A stretch of DNA of 64,000 bases. Origin: a virus. Positions 16,870 to 28,500 of this stretch are shown piece after piece. The stretch lies in IMG/VR virus record IMGVR_UViG_3300047325_000130, positions 1 through 64,000 of that record. One strand, 5' to 3'. The notes beneath the pieces were generated by a model. That model saw only the letters and a list, made by a program, of their open reading frames with translations. It was not told the origin of the DNA and did not search any database. The translations under genes were made by a program, and so were the position numbers. How positions within the stretch are numbered: the stretch's first letter is position 1; each line of letters opens with the position of its first letter.

Positions 16870-19800
16870 ATGGCGTATAATACACCTGACTTTATAGTCA
16901 AGAATGGTCTGCAGGTATCATCCAATATCATTGTAGGATCATATGCAAATAATATAAATGTTCATCCATCTTCCAATGGTATAATCGTAAGTGGGAATGT
17001 TGGTATCGGTACGTCAACACCGACATCGCCATTAACTGTTATTGGTAATATTCAAATAGGTAATACATCGACAATCGGCGGCGTAGTATTTGCAGATTCT
17101 ACATTTCAGTCAACTGCTGGCTTGCCGTTAACAGGCGGTAAAGTAAACGGTAATTTAACAGTTACTGGTATATTAGATGTTTCAAATTCAAGTGTATCAA
17201 CACTTGAAATTAATACAACTGGCTCAAATTCTCCTGCATATTTTTTTACTGTAAATGATTCTTTAAATACGCTTCAGTTATCTAGTAATAGTAGCGGTGG
17301 TATTCTTACTATTGCTAATACAGGGGCTTTAACTTTTACTCATACAATTAATGCAAACTACGGATTCAACGTTCTTGGTAATACCTCTCTTACCAACACT
17401 ACTACAACTAATTTCACTGCAAATAGTGCTAGTATATCAGGCAATCTTTCTGTTAATGGAAATATTACCTCACTTGGTAATATAGGTGTTGGTAGCGGTT
17501 TTGGTGTTGTTTTTGGTGATGGTAGTTATCAAACCACCGCAAGTCAAAACGGCGTTTATGTAGGTAATGTATTATACGGAAATCTGCAAGCTGGAAACAA
17601 TGTCACATTTACAACAGTTGGAAATAATTTACAAATTTCATCTAGCTTAGTTAATGCATCTTCTTCAACTGTTACATCTTCACATGCTGGTGCTTTTTCT
17701 GCTAGAACTCTTGCGTCAATTGAAGGTCAGTTGGTTAACGTAAAAGATTTTGGTGCGGTCGGAGATGGATCTACAGATGATGCTCCATCCATAAACTATG
17801 CTATACAATATGCTAATCCGGGAGATGTGATTTATTTTCCCCCAAGTCAATATGGTTATGCAATAGGTAGTACAATAAATGTTTCATCAAATTTAACATT
17901 TTTTGCATATGCAGGATCAGTTGTGCTTAAACCAACTACAACCAACACATCTGGCGTAATATTATTCGGTGCGGTAGTAATTTCAAATGTTAACGTAATT
18001 GGTATTACATTTGATGGCGGCGGCACAAGTTTTGGTACTTCATATCCTGCTGTACAATGTTATAAATGCGTTAATTTTCAATTTGATAATTGCACATTTC
18101 AAAACATTCGAGGAATTGGATGTAATATGTCTGATAATAATTTTACCGGATTTATAAATTGTAATTTCAATAATATTGGTAATTACTGGCAGATTTCAGG
18201 TAATACTGCTGATAGATATCAAGGTATCGCTTGGTCGTGTGATTCTAATCTTGTCGGTACAGACGGTTTTGGTAATTATGTTTTAAATTCTACATTACAA
18301 AACATTGGGTTAGATGCGATTAGTATTGGATCACAAACTAATTTCATATGTCGATCAAATGAAATGTATCTTAGTAATAATCAAGCGGTCCTACTTGCTA
18401 ATACTGCGTCTGCATTTGGTGCTGGCATATATTCTGGTGGTGCAAATATATTAGTTATAACTGACAATATAATATATGGTGCTAGTGGTAATGGTATTGA
18501 CGTATACGGAGCAACACAATTAACAGTTGCAGAAAATTCTATTACCGCATGTTCACAAACCGGAATCTTAGTAGCTGCTGGTGTATCAGGTATAGCAGTT
18601 ACAGGTGTTACCGTTGTTGGTAACATGGTATCTAATAATAATCAATCAGCGGCATTTTCTACTATTCTAACAGGTGGTATCTGTGTTGTATCTTCTAATA
18701 CTCAATCAGGTATCAACGACGTTGTTATTTCTGCAAATACTTGTATAGATAATCAGGCAACCAAAACTCAGCAATATGGCTTATATATAAGTAGCTATCA
18801 GGCAATTCCGGGTTTATGGATAGATCAAAATAATTATTTTGGGCCAAGTTTATATGCACCATTATATGCAATCGTTAACGGAACTGTTCTTACCTATAAT
18901 CAGTTTAGAAATTCTAACATTGCAATAACCGGAAATAACATAGTATTTTCGAATGGTTCGTATATAAGTACTGCGCCTACACCTGTACTTATTTCAAGTA
19001 ACAGTAATGTTTTTACAACGTCTACATTATCTACATTAATTGTTTCTGGTAATTATACTTTATCATACGGTTCTGGTCCTGCAACCATAGTTCAATCTAA
19101 TGCTATTACAAGTGGTAGCGGAACCAATACGCTAGCAAGTAATGTTAGTATCGGAAATTATATATTCATTGCCAGACCAGTAAATGGAACTTCTCCAACC
19201 ACAGAAGCCGGATATCCTTTACTATCGGTTATTACTACAACAAGCACCAATTATAACGTTGGCGTATATGGCGGGTTTGCTACCTCTACTGCTAAACCAA
19301 GTTATAGTGTTGTAGCTGGTGGTTATATAGCAGAAGTTTCTGGTGTATCAGCGGTAACTACCGAAACATTTAATATCAATGTATCTAATTCAACATATTC
19401 ATTTACAACTAATTTACCAACAGCAAATGATTTGTATTTTTTCATACCCCATATTAATACAAACTATACAAATTCAGCTTCTGGATTCTCACCTTACGGT
19501 GTATCACAAGCAACACCATTTTTAACAACACCTGGCCAAACACCTGGTACATTTTTGGGTGTTGCAGATATAGCTGCAAGTGGCTCTCAAAAAATATCAT
19601 GGGTCGACTCAACAAGAACATATTCTAACGGTCTTGGTATACATTTAATAGGTAATGTAAGCACAACGTTAGGCGGCGGCGGTGTTAATTTTGGTAACGT
19701 GCTGTATCAGAATGTACAAGCTGGCAATAACATTGTTATGACTAATGTCGCTGGTAATTTACAAATTTCTGCAACTATTGCCGCTTCGGTAAATGCATTG

Positions 19801-20619
19801 TCAGGTAATGCTATTTTAAATTTTGGAGCAGGAACTGATACTGCAAACGTAACAGTTTACACAAATAATGTTACCTCAGCTTCGCAGATTCAAGCTTGGG
19901 TAATGGCATCATCTATCAATAATATTAACGGTACCAATGATGCTGATTCACATTTAATTGCATCACAATTTCTTACACTGACCTGCGGCAATATAGTTGC
20001 AGGAAGCAGTTTTACAATATTTGGATTAGTTGATTCCCCGCATGAATTAACAGGAGAAATTGTTGTCCAATGGAGCGGGGCTGGCGTTGGTACAGCAACA
20101 GGTCCTACCGGACCGAGCGGGCCGACAGGCGTTCCTGGATCTGCAACAAATACTGGTGCAACTGGCCCAACTGGTTATACGGGTCCTACTGGTCCAACAG
20201 GGGTCCCTGGTACCGCAACTAATACAGGTGCAACTGGTCCAACTGGCCCATCTGTTGCTAACGTAGCGTTATTAAATACCTTTCAAACTTTTACTGCTAC
20301 TCAAGCATCTACTATTCAAGCTCTTACATATGCAGCAACAGTAACAATTGATTTAACACAGGGAAATGATGCGGCTATTACATTATATGGCAATTGCATT
20401 TTTGCTAACCCATCTACAATGCCTATCGGTACATCAGGTCATATTAAAATTGCTCAAGATAGTACAGGATCAAGAACTATTACTTGGGGAACTTATTGGA
20501 AATTTGGGTCCGCAGGAACGCCTGTATTAAGTAACGCAGCAAATGCAGTCGACGTTTTATTTTATTGGGTAATGGATAGTGTTCATGTCGTCGCAGCATT
20601 GATTAACGGGGTACAATAA
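16870..20619 (+). CDS. tail fibre/tailspike with pectate-lyase-type beta-helix
   Basis: A 1249-residue protein. The N-terminus ([18 protein letters not shown]) matches the 13205 fibre docking region. From about residue 290 it has [14 protein letters not shown], the signature of pectate_lyase_3-type right-handed beta-helices, continued by rungs to about 680. These folds bind or cut polysaccharides on host surfaces. A collagen-like GPTG stretch lies near 1076-1130. The last 120 residues ([18 protein letters not shown]) match the C-terminus of the protein at 46035, a shared knob. Good ribosome-binding site (AAAGGGAAG). Enzymatic activity cannot be read from sequence alone. Confidence 0.85.
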   Translation: MAYNTPDFIVKNGLQVSSNIIVGSYANNINVHPSSNGIIVSGNVGIGTSTPTSPLTVIGNIQIGNTSTIGGVVFADSTFQSTAGLPLTGGKVNGNLTVTGILDVSNSSVSTLEINTTGSNSPAYFFTVNDSLNTLQLSSNSSGGILTIANTGALTFTHTINANYGFNVLGNTSLTNTTTTNFTANSASISGNLSVNGNITSLGNIGVGSGFGVVFGDGSYQTTASQNGVYVGNVLYGNLQAGNNVTFTTVGNNLQISSSLVNASSSTVTSSHAGAFSARTLASIEGQLVNVKDFGAVGDGSTDDAPSINYAIQYANPGDVIYFPPSQYGYAIGSTINVSSNLTFFAYAGSVVLKPTTTNTSGVILFGAVVISNVNVIGITFDGGGTSFGTSYPAVQCYKCVNFQFDNCTFQNIRGIGCNMSDNNFTGFINCNFNNIGNYWQISGNTADRYQGIAWSCDSNLVGTDGFGNYVLNSTLQNIGLDAISIGSQTNFICRSNEMYLSNNQAVLLANTASAFGAGIYSGGANILVITDNIIYGASGNGIDVYGATQLTVAENSITACSQTGILVAAGVSGIAVTGVTVVGNMVSNNNQSAAFSTILTGGICVVSSNTQSGINDVVISANTCIDNQATKTQQYGLYISSYQAIPGLWIDQNNYFGPSLYAPLYAIVNGTVLTYNQFRNSNIAITGNNIVFSNGSYISTAPTPVLISSNSNVFTTSTLSTLIVSGNYTLSYGSGPATIVQSNAITSGSGTNTLASNVSIGNYIFIARPVNGTSPTTEAGYPLLSVITTTSTNYNVGVYGGFATSTAKPSYSVVAGGYIAEVSGVSAVTTETFNINVSNSTYSFTTNLPTANDLYFFIPHINTNYTNSASGFSPYGVSQATPFLTTPGQTPGTFLGVADIAASGSQKISWVDSTRTYSNGLGIHLIGNVSTTLGGGGVNFGNVLYQNVQAGNNIVMTNVAGNLQISATIAASVNALSGNAILNFGAGTDTANVTVYTNNVTSASQIQAWVMASSINNINGTNDADSHLIASQFLTLTCGNIVAGSSFTIFGLVDSPHELTGEIVVQWSGAGVGTATGPTGPSGPTGVPGSATNTGATGPTGYTGPTGPTGVPGTATNTGATGPTGPSVANVALLNTFQTFTATQASTIQALTYAATVTIDLTQGNDAAITLYGNCIFANPSTMPIGTSGHIKIAQDSTGSRTITWGTYWKFGSAGTPVLSNAANAVDVLFYWVMDSVHVVAALINGVQ

Positions 20620-20621
20620 CA

Positions 20622-23600
20622 ATGTTAATGGGATCGGCGTTAATGGGATTTGGCCAAAAAAGTGTTTTAGACAATTTGTCTGTAACGCCGGTCATTGCAT
20701 TTTCAGTTAGAAAAATGACTGTAAATTATACTGGAAAATGTATCAATGTTCGTAGATCAAGTGATAATACAACAATGGATATCGGCTTTATTGGTAGCCA
20801 ATTAGATACCACTACATTATTAAATTTTGTTGGTACTGGTAATGGTTATGTAACAACTTGGTATAATCAAGGTACATATGGGTCATCATGCAATGTCACA
20901 CAAAATAATACATCAAATCAGCCGCAAATTGTATCATCTGGCGTAGTGTTAACTTGTTATGGTGTACCTGCATTACAATTTTTAGCTACAAACAATTGTG
21001 CATTATCTAATAGTGCAGGTTATGCTATGTATAATGCAGGTGCATTTACCTTAAATCTTGTACAAAATACTATTTCAGTACCTACTTCTACATACCCTGC
21101 ATTTGTTACTAATAATTATAACGGCTTCGGCGGCCTGGGTATAGGGCCAGCTCCGGTATCACCATATACATTAGAAATTTGGGAAAATGCACAAGGTAAT
21201 TCTGGGTTTTCATCGGTGTCTAACCTTCAACTAAATGCATCTAGTATTATTAGTATCACATCTGCATTGGGTTTATCGGGTGGATCTCTTACAGCAACAG
21301 CCTACCAAAACAGTGTTAGTGCTGGATCGACAACACTAAATTCTATCGGCAGTCAGGGGCCGGGTTTTGTAATTGGTACGTTTGGCGGCAGCAGCCTGAA
21401 CCCAATCAATGGTTATTTACAAGAAATAACAGTTTTTACTTCAGTTTTATCAACGCAAGATCGCCTGACGTTAGAAGGTAGTCAAACAAATTTTTATCTT
21501 AATAAATTAGTTCTCGATCAATTAACCTCAGGTTTACCAACAGTTGCATATAGTTTAAGACAATTAACAAGTACGTACTCTGGCCCAGCAATTACAGTAA
21601 TAAGATCAAGTGATAATACTACTTCAAATATAAGTTTTTCAAATGGCACACTTAATACCTCTGCACTTCTTAGCTTTGTTGGTAATGCAAATGCATATGT
21701 AACAACTTGGTATAATCAAGGAAGCTTAGGTGGTTCAGCTAATCTTATTCAAACAGTAACTTCTGCCCAGCCTCAAATTGTTATTAACGGATCTATTGTA
21801 ACATTTGGCGGTGAGCCGTCATTATTATTTTCCGGTGCACAAGATTTATATTCTACAGGAACTCCTCAGGTAGTAGCTACAACCGGTGTCTGGACTGTTA
21901 ATGCTGTAACCGGTACTACCAGTTCAACTTCGGTACCTATTATTGCAGCCGATCCTTCTGGTGCAGCTGGCAGTCGTATTTTTTCACTTCGTCTTAGTAC
22001 TGGGGGTCTTTACGCCTTGGCGTTTAATTCTGCAGGAAATTTATTTTCTACAGGATCAACTCTTAGTACTCCGCAGACTGTGGTTACTGCAATACAAAAT
22101 AACACAACACTTGCATCATTTACAAATGGGCGAACTGATGCAACTTCTACAACTGGGACAATGTATGGCGGCGCCGTAACACTTCGAATTGGGTTAGACG
22201 GTGCAGCATCACTTTACTATACTGGGTATATTTCTGAAACAACGGTTTTTGCATCTGCACTTTCTACAGCAGATCGTACAACATTAGAAAACAGTCAGAT
22301 AAATTTCTATCCTCAACTAGTTCTTGATCAATTAGCCTCAGGTCTTCCGCCAGTAGCATATAGTTTACGCCTATTAACAAATACATATGCCGGCCCAGCA
22401 ATTAATGTTGTTCGATCAAGTGATAATACTACTTCAAATATAAGTTTTTCAAATGGCACACTTAATACCTCTGCACTTCTTAGCTTTGTTGGTAATGCAA
22501 ATGCATATGTAACAACTTGGTATAATCAAGGAACTTTGGGTGCAGCAGGAAATGCAGTACAAGCAACTATAGCAAATCAGCCACAAATTGTCATTAATGG
22601 TGTAGTCAAAACCTGGAATGGATTTCCTGCTGTATACTTTGGAGGTTCAAACGTTTTAACATCTATATCAGGAAATGTCCAAGTTGTAAATCCAACTACA
22701 GGAACGATAACTGTTGGTGTAGTAGCAAACACAATAAGTACCGCGCAGCAGGATATATTTGTACAAGATAACGGTACTCGAGTTTTTACAATGAGAACGC
22801 AAGGTTCTAATACCAACACTCCTTACTTTCAAATTTTTAATACAGGTGCTACCGGAACAACCGCTGGCTCGTCAACCTATCCTTATAATATATATGGTGG
22901 TACATTTGATGGAACAAACGTTAAAGTATTTGGTAACGGAATTAATACCGGTATTACTACTTTTTCTGGAAATTTAGAAACTGGTACGCAACACGTATCA
23001 ATTGGTGCGACTCCTAGTAATACCTTATCTTTTATTGGATCGATATCTGAAGCAACTGCGTTCCCGGCTGCATTGTCAACTTCTGACCTTACTACATTAT
23101 TTGGAAATCAACAATCGTATTATCTAACAAATATACTCGATGCATTGAGTGTCGGAGTTCCGGTAATAGCATATAGCTTAAGACAGCTTACTAAGACGTA
23201 TACTGGTCCTGCTATCACTGTTCAACGATCATCAGATAATGCAACATTAAATATTGGTTTTGTTAACGGCCAGTTAGATACAACTACCTTATTAGCATTT
23301 GTTGGCACAGGTACCGGATATGTAACTACGTGGTATAATCAGGGTACATTAGGAAGCATAGCTAATGTTGTAAATACAACGACTGCTAGCCAGCCGCAAA
23401 TCGCGGTAAGTGGTTCTATTAACTCAACTGGAGGTAGACCTTCTTTACTATTCAGCACTTCGTCTGCAACAATTCTCTATACTGTTTCTACCGCAGTGCA
23501 GGTTACTACAACGGGAGCATGGTCAGGTAATATGGTTACGTATTCAAACCTTTCTGGTGCCAATGGCTACAACACACCGCTGTCTGTCAATTTATTAAAC

Positions 23601-23987
23601 GGATCTGTATCAGCTGAATTTTATTTTAGACAATTAGTATCAGGTGGTGCAGGCCGTATTGCTGCTTTTAATTCTAGCGGTAATACCGGAACAATAGCAT
23701 CTAGCAGTAGTGCTCTCCCAACTACGCAAATGATCTGGTCAGCAACACAAAACAATACAACGTTGGCTTCGTTCGTAAACGGATCATCTTACGCTAGCAC
23801 AGGAGTAACCGCTCCATTATCTACCGTACCAACGTCAATTCTTCTTGGTAATGGCGGTGCAGGAATAGGTTATAACTATAACGGTACAATAAGCGAAGTT
23901 ATCTTGTGTGGTACAGCATTATCAACAACAGATCGACAAATACTCGAACATAACCAGGAATATTATTTCTCAATTACTGGGGTATAA
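20622..23987 (+). CDS. fibre protein with four arabinofuranosidase-like modules
   Basis: 1121 residues built from four tandem modules of about 270-290. Each starts with PV-I/V-A-Y-S-L-R and carries YVTTWYNQG, with RSSDN and a D-TTLL-x-FVG segment. This pattern is that of the alpha-L-arabinofuranosidase B catalytic-domain fold, a LamG-like jelly roll often found in phage fibres as a sugar-binding unit. Module starts are near residues 20, 305, 575 and 845. I do not assert catalysis. The gene begins two bases after the 16870 stop and is probably cotranslated. Modules 2 and 3 share a 120-bp identical DNA segment. Confidence 0.8.
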   Translation: MLMGSALMGFGQKSVLDNLSVTPVIAFSVRKMTVNYTGKCINVRRSSDNTTMDIGFIGSQLDTTTLLNFVGTGNGYVTTWYNQGTYGSSCNVTQNNTSNQPQIVSSGVVLTCYGVPALQFLATNNCALSNSAGYAMYNAGAFTLNLVQNTISVPTSTYPAFVTNNYNGFGGLGIGPAPVSPYTLEIWENAQGNSGFSSVSNLQLNASSIISITSALGLSGGSLTATAYQNSVSAGSTTLNSIGSQGPGFVIGTFGGSSLNPINGYLQEITVFTSVLSTQDRLTLEGSQTNFYLNKLVLDQLTSGLPTVAYSLRQLTSTYSGPAITVIRSSDNTTSNISFSNGTLNTSALLSFVGNANAYVTTWYNQGSLGGSANLIQTVTSAQPQIVINGSIVTFGGEPSLLFSGAQDLYSTGTPQVVATTGVWTVNAVTGTTSSTSVPIIAADPSGAAGSRIFSLRLSTGGLYALAFNSAGNLFSTGSTLSTPQTVVTAIQNNTTLASFTNGRTDATSTTGTMYGGAVTLRIGLDGAASLYYTGYISETTVFASALSTADRTTLENSQINFYPQLVLDQLASGLPPVAYSLRLLTNTYAGPAINVVRSSDNTTSNISFSNGTLNTSALLSFVGNANAYVTTWYNQGTLGAAGNAVQATIANQPQIVINGVVKTWNGFPAVYFGGSNVLTSISGNVQVVNPTTGTITVGVVANTISTAQQDIFVQDNGTRVFTMRTQGSNTNTPYFQIFNTGATGTTAGSSTYPYNIYGGTFDGTNVKVFGNGINTGITTFSGNLETGTQHVSIGATPSNTLSFIGSISEATAFPAALSTSDLTTLFGNQQSYYLTNILDALSVGVPVIAYSLRQLTKTYTGPAITVQRSSDNATLNIGFVNGQLDTTTLLAFVGTGTGYVTTWYNQGTLGSIANVVNTTTASQPQIAVSGSINSTGGRPSLLFSTSSATILYTVSTAVQVTTTGAWSGNMVTYSNLSGANGYNTPLSVNLLNGSVSAEFYFRQLVSGGAGRIAAFNSSGNTGTIASSSSALPTTQMIWSATQNNTTLASFVNGSSYASTGVTAPLSTVPTSILLGNGGAGIGYNYNGTISEVILCGTALSTTDRQILEHNQEYYFSITGV
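21604..21723 (+). repeat. 120-bp exact direct repeat, copy 1
   Basis: Identical base for base to 22414-22533. It encodes the SSDNTTSN to YVTTWYNQG core of module 2 in the arabinofuranosidase-like fibre. Flanks differ, so only the core was duplicated or homogenised. Confidence 0.95.
22414..22533 (+). repeat. 120-bp exact direct repeat, copy 2
   Basis: Second copy of the repeat at 21604-21723, within module 3 of the same gene. Identity at synonymous positions implies recent duplication or gene conversion. Confidence 0.95.
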
Positions 23988-23992
23988 TTCTA

Positions 23993-24000
23993 TATAAATA
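23993..24000 (+). promoter_or_regulatory. T4 late promoter consensus TATAAATA
   Basis: Exact TATAAATA 25 bases before the ATG at 24026, with AGGAAG as ribosome-binding site between. This is the cleanest T4-type late promoter in the fibre region. Confidence 0.65.
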
Positions 24001-24025
24001 AACAACAATATAATAGGAAGTTTTC

Positions 24026-25480
24026 ATGCCATTTCAAATTGCCAGCGGTAACAATACTGCTAATATAGCTAACGTAGATTCTAACAGCAATTTATTTGTT
24101 AACTTGCCAACGGTTGCAACTCAAGCTGGGTATGTTAAGGCTAATCACGAAGTAGATTCTGGTGCTGTTACTGGTATATCGTTGGTTCGTTCGCCAAAGG
24201 TAACAGTTGGTAGAAATATGCAAGTTGTATCAGAGTCACCTATATTATATGAGTTTTTTAATTATACTGCTGGCCAAAATACCGCAGATTTTAAATACTT
24301 AACAACCACACTTACTGTTGCATTTACGGTAACTGGTGCGCAGTTCAACAGTGGTGCAGTAACTTCTGCAGGCGAAGCACTTTTGCAAAGTTATAGATCT
24401 ATACCTATGTATAGTGATGGTGGCATAACAGCTACATTTAACGCATCTTTATCAATAGCTCCGGTTGCAAACTTTCAGGCAGAATTTGGGTTCTTTTCTC
24501 AAAGCGGTTCAGCCCCATATACTCCAAATGATGGTGCATATTTTCGTTATACTCCAGCTGGTTTAATCGGCGTTGCTAACTTCAACGGTACAGAATCAAC
24601 AACCGGTACATTGATTCCTGCAAGCTCATCTACATTAACTCAGGCTACTACATATCAGATAATTGTATTTCCGACCAAGGTTGAATTTTGGCAGATTGGT
24701 ACATCGGGGTCAATTGCTGCTGTATTATTAGGATCATTGTTCAACGCAACATCGATGCCATTTACATCTGGTGCATTGCCTGTAAGTATCCGACAATTAA
24801 ATACTGCAACCACCTCATCTGCAATACAGTTAAAGGTGGCTTGGTTAGAAGCATCATTTAATGATTTTGAAGCTAACAAGCCCTGGGCTCATGCATTAGC
24901 AGGTGATGGTGCAATGATCTATCAAGGTCAGAACGGCGGATCAATGGGCACAACTGCATTATTTGCAAACTCAAGTAATCCAACCGCAGCCGTGCCGTCA
25001 AATACAACCGCAGCATTAGGTTCTGGTTTGGGTGGCAATTTCTGGTCAACTGCTACAATTGCTGTTAATACAGATGGTATTATTTCAAGTTATCAGAATC
25101 CTCTTGGTTCAACAACTCAGCAACCGAGAGGTATGTATATAACCGCAATAAGAATAGATAGTGCAATTCAAACAACATTAACTGGCGGCCCATTTATTCT
25201 ACAATGGAGTTTAGCATTTGGCCACACCTCAGTTTCTTTGGCAACTGCTGAAGGTGCAGCATCTAAAGCACCCAGACGTATTGCGTTGGGAATACAAACA
25301 TTTTCAACATCACCCGGTCTTACTGCCGGTAATATAGCAGCACCATTATCCAGCACCTTTACTACGCCAATTTATATAAATCCGGGCGAGTTTATTCAAA
25401 CGGTTTATAAGAACATCGGTACTGTTGGTACCGCCGGAACAATTGCGCATTCAATTACATTTGACGGATATTGGGAGTGA
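24026..25480 (+). CDS. virion structural protein (fibre/baseplate-associated)
   Basis: A 484-residue protein. It starts MPFQIASGNNTANIANVDSN, is Ala/Thr/Ser-rich and lacks Cys, as is usual for virion structural proteins. It ends in a beta-rich domain (ALGIQTFSTSP; YINPGEFIQTVYKNIG; SITFDGYWE) resembling head- or tail-decoration folds. No domain can be named. It has its own TATAAATA promoter and AGGAAG ribosome-binding site and sits between two fibre genes, so a role as adaptor or fibre subunit is likely. Confidence 0.65.
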   Translation: MPFQIASGNNTANIANVDSNSNLFVNLPTVATQAGYVKANHEVDSGAVTGISLVRSPKVTVGRNMQVVSESPILYEFFNYTAGQNTADFKYLTTTLTVAFTVTGAQFNSGAVTSAGEALLQSYRSIPMYSDGGITATFNASLSIAPVANFQAEFGFFSQSGSAPYTPNDGAYFRYTPAGLIGVANFNGTESTTGTLIPASSSTLTQATTYQIIVFPTKVEFWQIGTSGSIAAVLLGSLFNATSMPFTSGALPVSIRQLNTATTSSAIQLKVAWLEASFNDFEANKPWAHALAGDGAMIYQGQNGGSMGTTALFANSSNPTAAVPSNTTAALGSGLGGNFWSTATIAVNTDGIISSYQNPLGSTTQQPRGMYITAIRIDSAIQTTLTGGPFILQWSLAFGHTSVSLATAEGAASKAPRRIALGIQTFSTSPGLTAGNIAAPLSSTFTTPIYINPGEFIQTVYKNIGTVGTAGTIAHSITFDGYWE

Positions 25481-25498
25481 TACCATATTTTGATTCCA

Positions 25499-25506
25499 AC
25501 TAAATA
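25499..25506 (+). promoter_or_regulatory. late promoter-like box (ACTAAATA) of the giant fibre gene
   Basis: ACTAAATA 27 bases before the ATG at 25533; same word as before 10551. Confidence 0.5.
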
Positions 25507-25532
25507 AAACAAGTAAGAATTAAAAGGCTTTT

Positions 25533-28500
25533 ATGGTAAAAATTATTTCTGATGATCCATCGTCGGTATTACAAGTTGAAGGTGCAGTTGAATTAGGTGC
25601 TGCGGCATCAGAAGGTATTCTATTTCCTGATGGTACACGACAAATAACAGCAGCTACCGGTTCCGGTGGCGGTGGTGGTGGCAAAAGCGGTACTGGTCCT
25701 ACTGGTCCAAGAGGTGCACCTGGTCCTACTGGTCCTGCCGGAGGTGGTGGTGGTGGCGGAAGTGGTACTGGTCCTACAGGCCCTACTGGTCCGGGAGGAT
25801 CATTGGGCAATGGCGAAGCTGTTTTAATTCAAACAAGCCCCATATTTAATGATAATAACAATGGTGCAATGAACATTGTTCTTACTCAAACACCAGTTGC
25901 AAACAACATAATTCTTGCTGTAGGTGTTTGTGCGGCTGGCGGGTATATAGATGCACCTACTACATTTACCCAAGTGTCACTCGCGGTTCAACCAAATGGC
26001 TTACAAGTATATGTATGGAAAAGACGTGTAGAAATTGGTGATACTACTAATATTGTAACCTTCGCAGCAAGTCATCAATCACAAGCACAAGCATTTGAAT
26101 ATTCGGGTGTAGGCAACTTTCAAGTTAGTATCGCATCAGGTGTTGATACCATCTCACAAGGAAATGTCGGAGTTGTTTTGCCCGGCTATATTGCTAACGT
26201 AAATCTACCAACAAGACTTGTAAGTATATTTGGACCAAATCTTGATAATGCACAACCACAATTATCAACCGGTTTGGAAGTTTTTACCAAACTTTATCTT
26301 ACACAACTATCCGGATTGTTTTCTATTGCACAAATTGAAAATTTAGATACCATTCCAGCTACTGTATCTTTCAATGGTGTAACATCTGGTGGTAATCTTA
26401 TTAATTCCGCTTACCTATGGAAGATGATAATTGATATCGAACCATATGGTACTTCTCTTACAAGTTTAGGCGATGTTGTTCTCCCCCCTAACCCGGCACC
26501 AGGAAACGTATTAGCATTTGGATCAGATCTCAATTGGCATAGTAAATCTTTATCACTAGAAGATGCTAACGATGTCGTAATAAATGATCTTTCAAATGGT
26601 CAAATACTTGCATGGGATGCATCTACAGGTGTGTGGCATAACGTGCCCCCGGTTGGTGCAACTGGTGCACAAGGTGTTACTGGACCAACAGGCGCACAAG
26701 GTACTGCCGGTCCAATGGGTACCCCGGGATCTGCAACTAATACTGGCGCGACCGGGCCGCAAGGTGTTCAAGGTATAGTAGGACCTACGGGACCTACCGG
26801 TGTAGCAGGTACAGCAGTTAATACAGGTGCAACTGGTCCAACTGGATATACTGGTCCTCAAGGTGTTACAGGTCCTCAAGGTGATGACGGACAACCAGGT
26901 ACCGCAGCAAATACAGGTGCAACAGGACCTACCGGACCACAAGGATTTAGCATAACTGGTCCTACAGGTACACCGGGTACGGCTGTTAATACAGGTTCTA
27001 CAGGTGCTATCGGACCTCAAGGGCCAACCGGTAATACTGGACCAACTGGTGCTGCCGGCGCCGCCGCTAACACAGGTTCTACTGGGCCAACCGGACCACA
27101 AGGAAATACTATAATTGGTCCAACTGGTGCACCCGGAACACCCGGTACAGCAGTTAATACAGGCGCAACTGGTCCAACTGGTGCTCCCGGTCAAAATGGA
27201 TCAACTGGACCACAAGGTATACCTGGTACGGCAACTAATACTGGTGCTCAAGGGCCTACTGGTCCTGCAGGCCAAAATGGTATAAATGGTCAGAATGGCG
27301 CTCAAGGGCCTACTGGGTTGCCTGGAACAGCAACTAATACTGGTGCTACAGGAGCAACCGGTCCGCAAGGATTAATTGGGCCAACCGGAGCTACAGGTAT
27401 TCCCGGTACGGCTGTTAATACAGGTGCTACTGGACCAACCGGACCGCTTGGCATACAAGGTAACACAGGACCTGCATCTACAGTAACTGGGCCAACTGGT
27501 ATTCAAGGTGCAACAGGACCTACAGGTACCCAAGGTATACCGGGATATGCAACTAATACCGGTGCGACTGGCCCTACAGGTCTGCAAGGCATTCAGGGAA
27601 ATACTGGACCAACTGGTATTCCCGGTATTGCAACTAATACTGGCGCAACTGGTCCAATAGGCAATACAGGTCCTACTGGTTATACTGGGCCTCTTGGGCC
27701 AACAGGCTTTATCGGAGAAACTGGTGATCGCGGACCAACTGGGTATACCGGTCCAACAGGTGTGCCGGGATCTGCAACTAATACTGGTGCTACCGGTCCT
27801 GTTGGTTCACAAGGTCCTACCGGTTATACCGGTGCCACTGGTGCAGGAGCTACCGGGCCGCAAGGAAATACTGGTCCGACTGGCGTTACAGGACCTCAAG
27901 GTATTGTTGGTGGTATAGGGCAAACCGGTGCAACTGGACCTCAAGGCGCAACTGGTGCAACGGGTTCAGCAGGAACAAATGGTGTTACTGGGCCAACTGG
28001 TGTAGCTGGTACGGCTGTTAATACAGGCGCTACTGGACCAATTGGACGTACCGGTGCTACCGGTGCTGCATCAATAGTAACAGGGCCAACAGGTGTTACA
28101 GGAGCTACTGGACCACAGGGCATTCAAGGTCCTGTTGGTATAGGTATTACTGGTGCGCAAGGATCTCAAGGTGCAACTGGTCCAACTGGTTATAATGGAT
28201 CAGATGGAGCCACAGGTCCTACAGGTGTCCCAGGATCTGCAACTAATACTGGTGCTACCGGGGCAACAGGTGCTACTGGCGCAGCAGGAACAAATGGATA
28301 TACTGGTCCAACTGGTGCGCAAGGTACTCCGGGATCTGCAACTAATACTGGGGCTACTGGCCCTACTGGAACGGCAGGTCAAACTGGAGCCACAGGTCCT
28401 ACAGGTGTCGGGGCTACTGGCGTAACGGGCCCGGCGGGATCACAAGGTACTGCTGGTGTAACAGGTGCAACTGGTCCAACGGGTGTTGCTGGTATTGCAA

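Noticed and set aside
26592-27194. 200-codon antisense frame through the collagen-like region, and similar minus-strand frames at 12433-12788, 14530-15558, 25520-25810, 27372-28382 and 28548-29003
   Set aside because: They are strand complements of Gly-Pro-Thr or other repeat codons, with repetitive Cys/Ser/Thr/Arg or Pro/Val composition, no ribosome-binding sites, and no family features.
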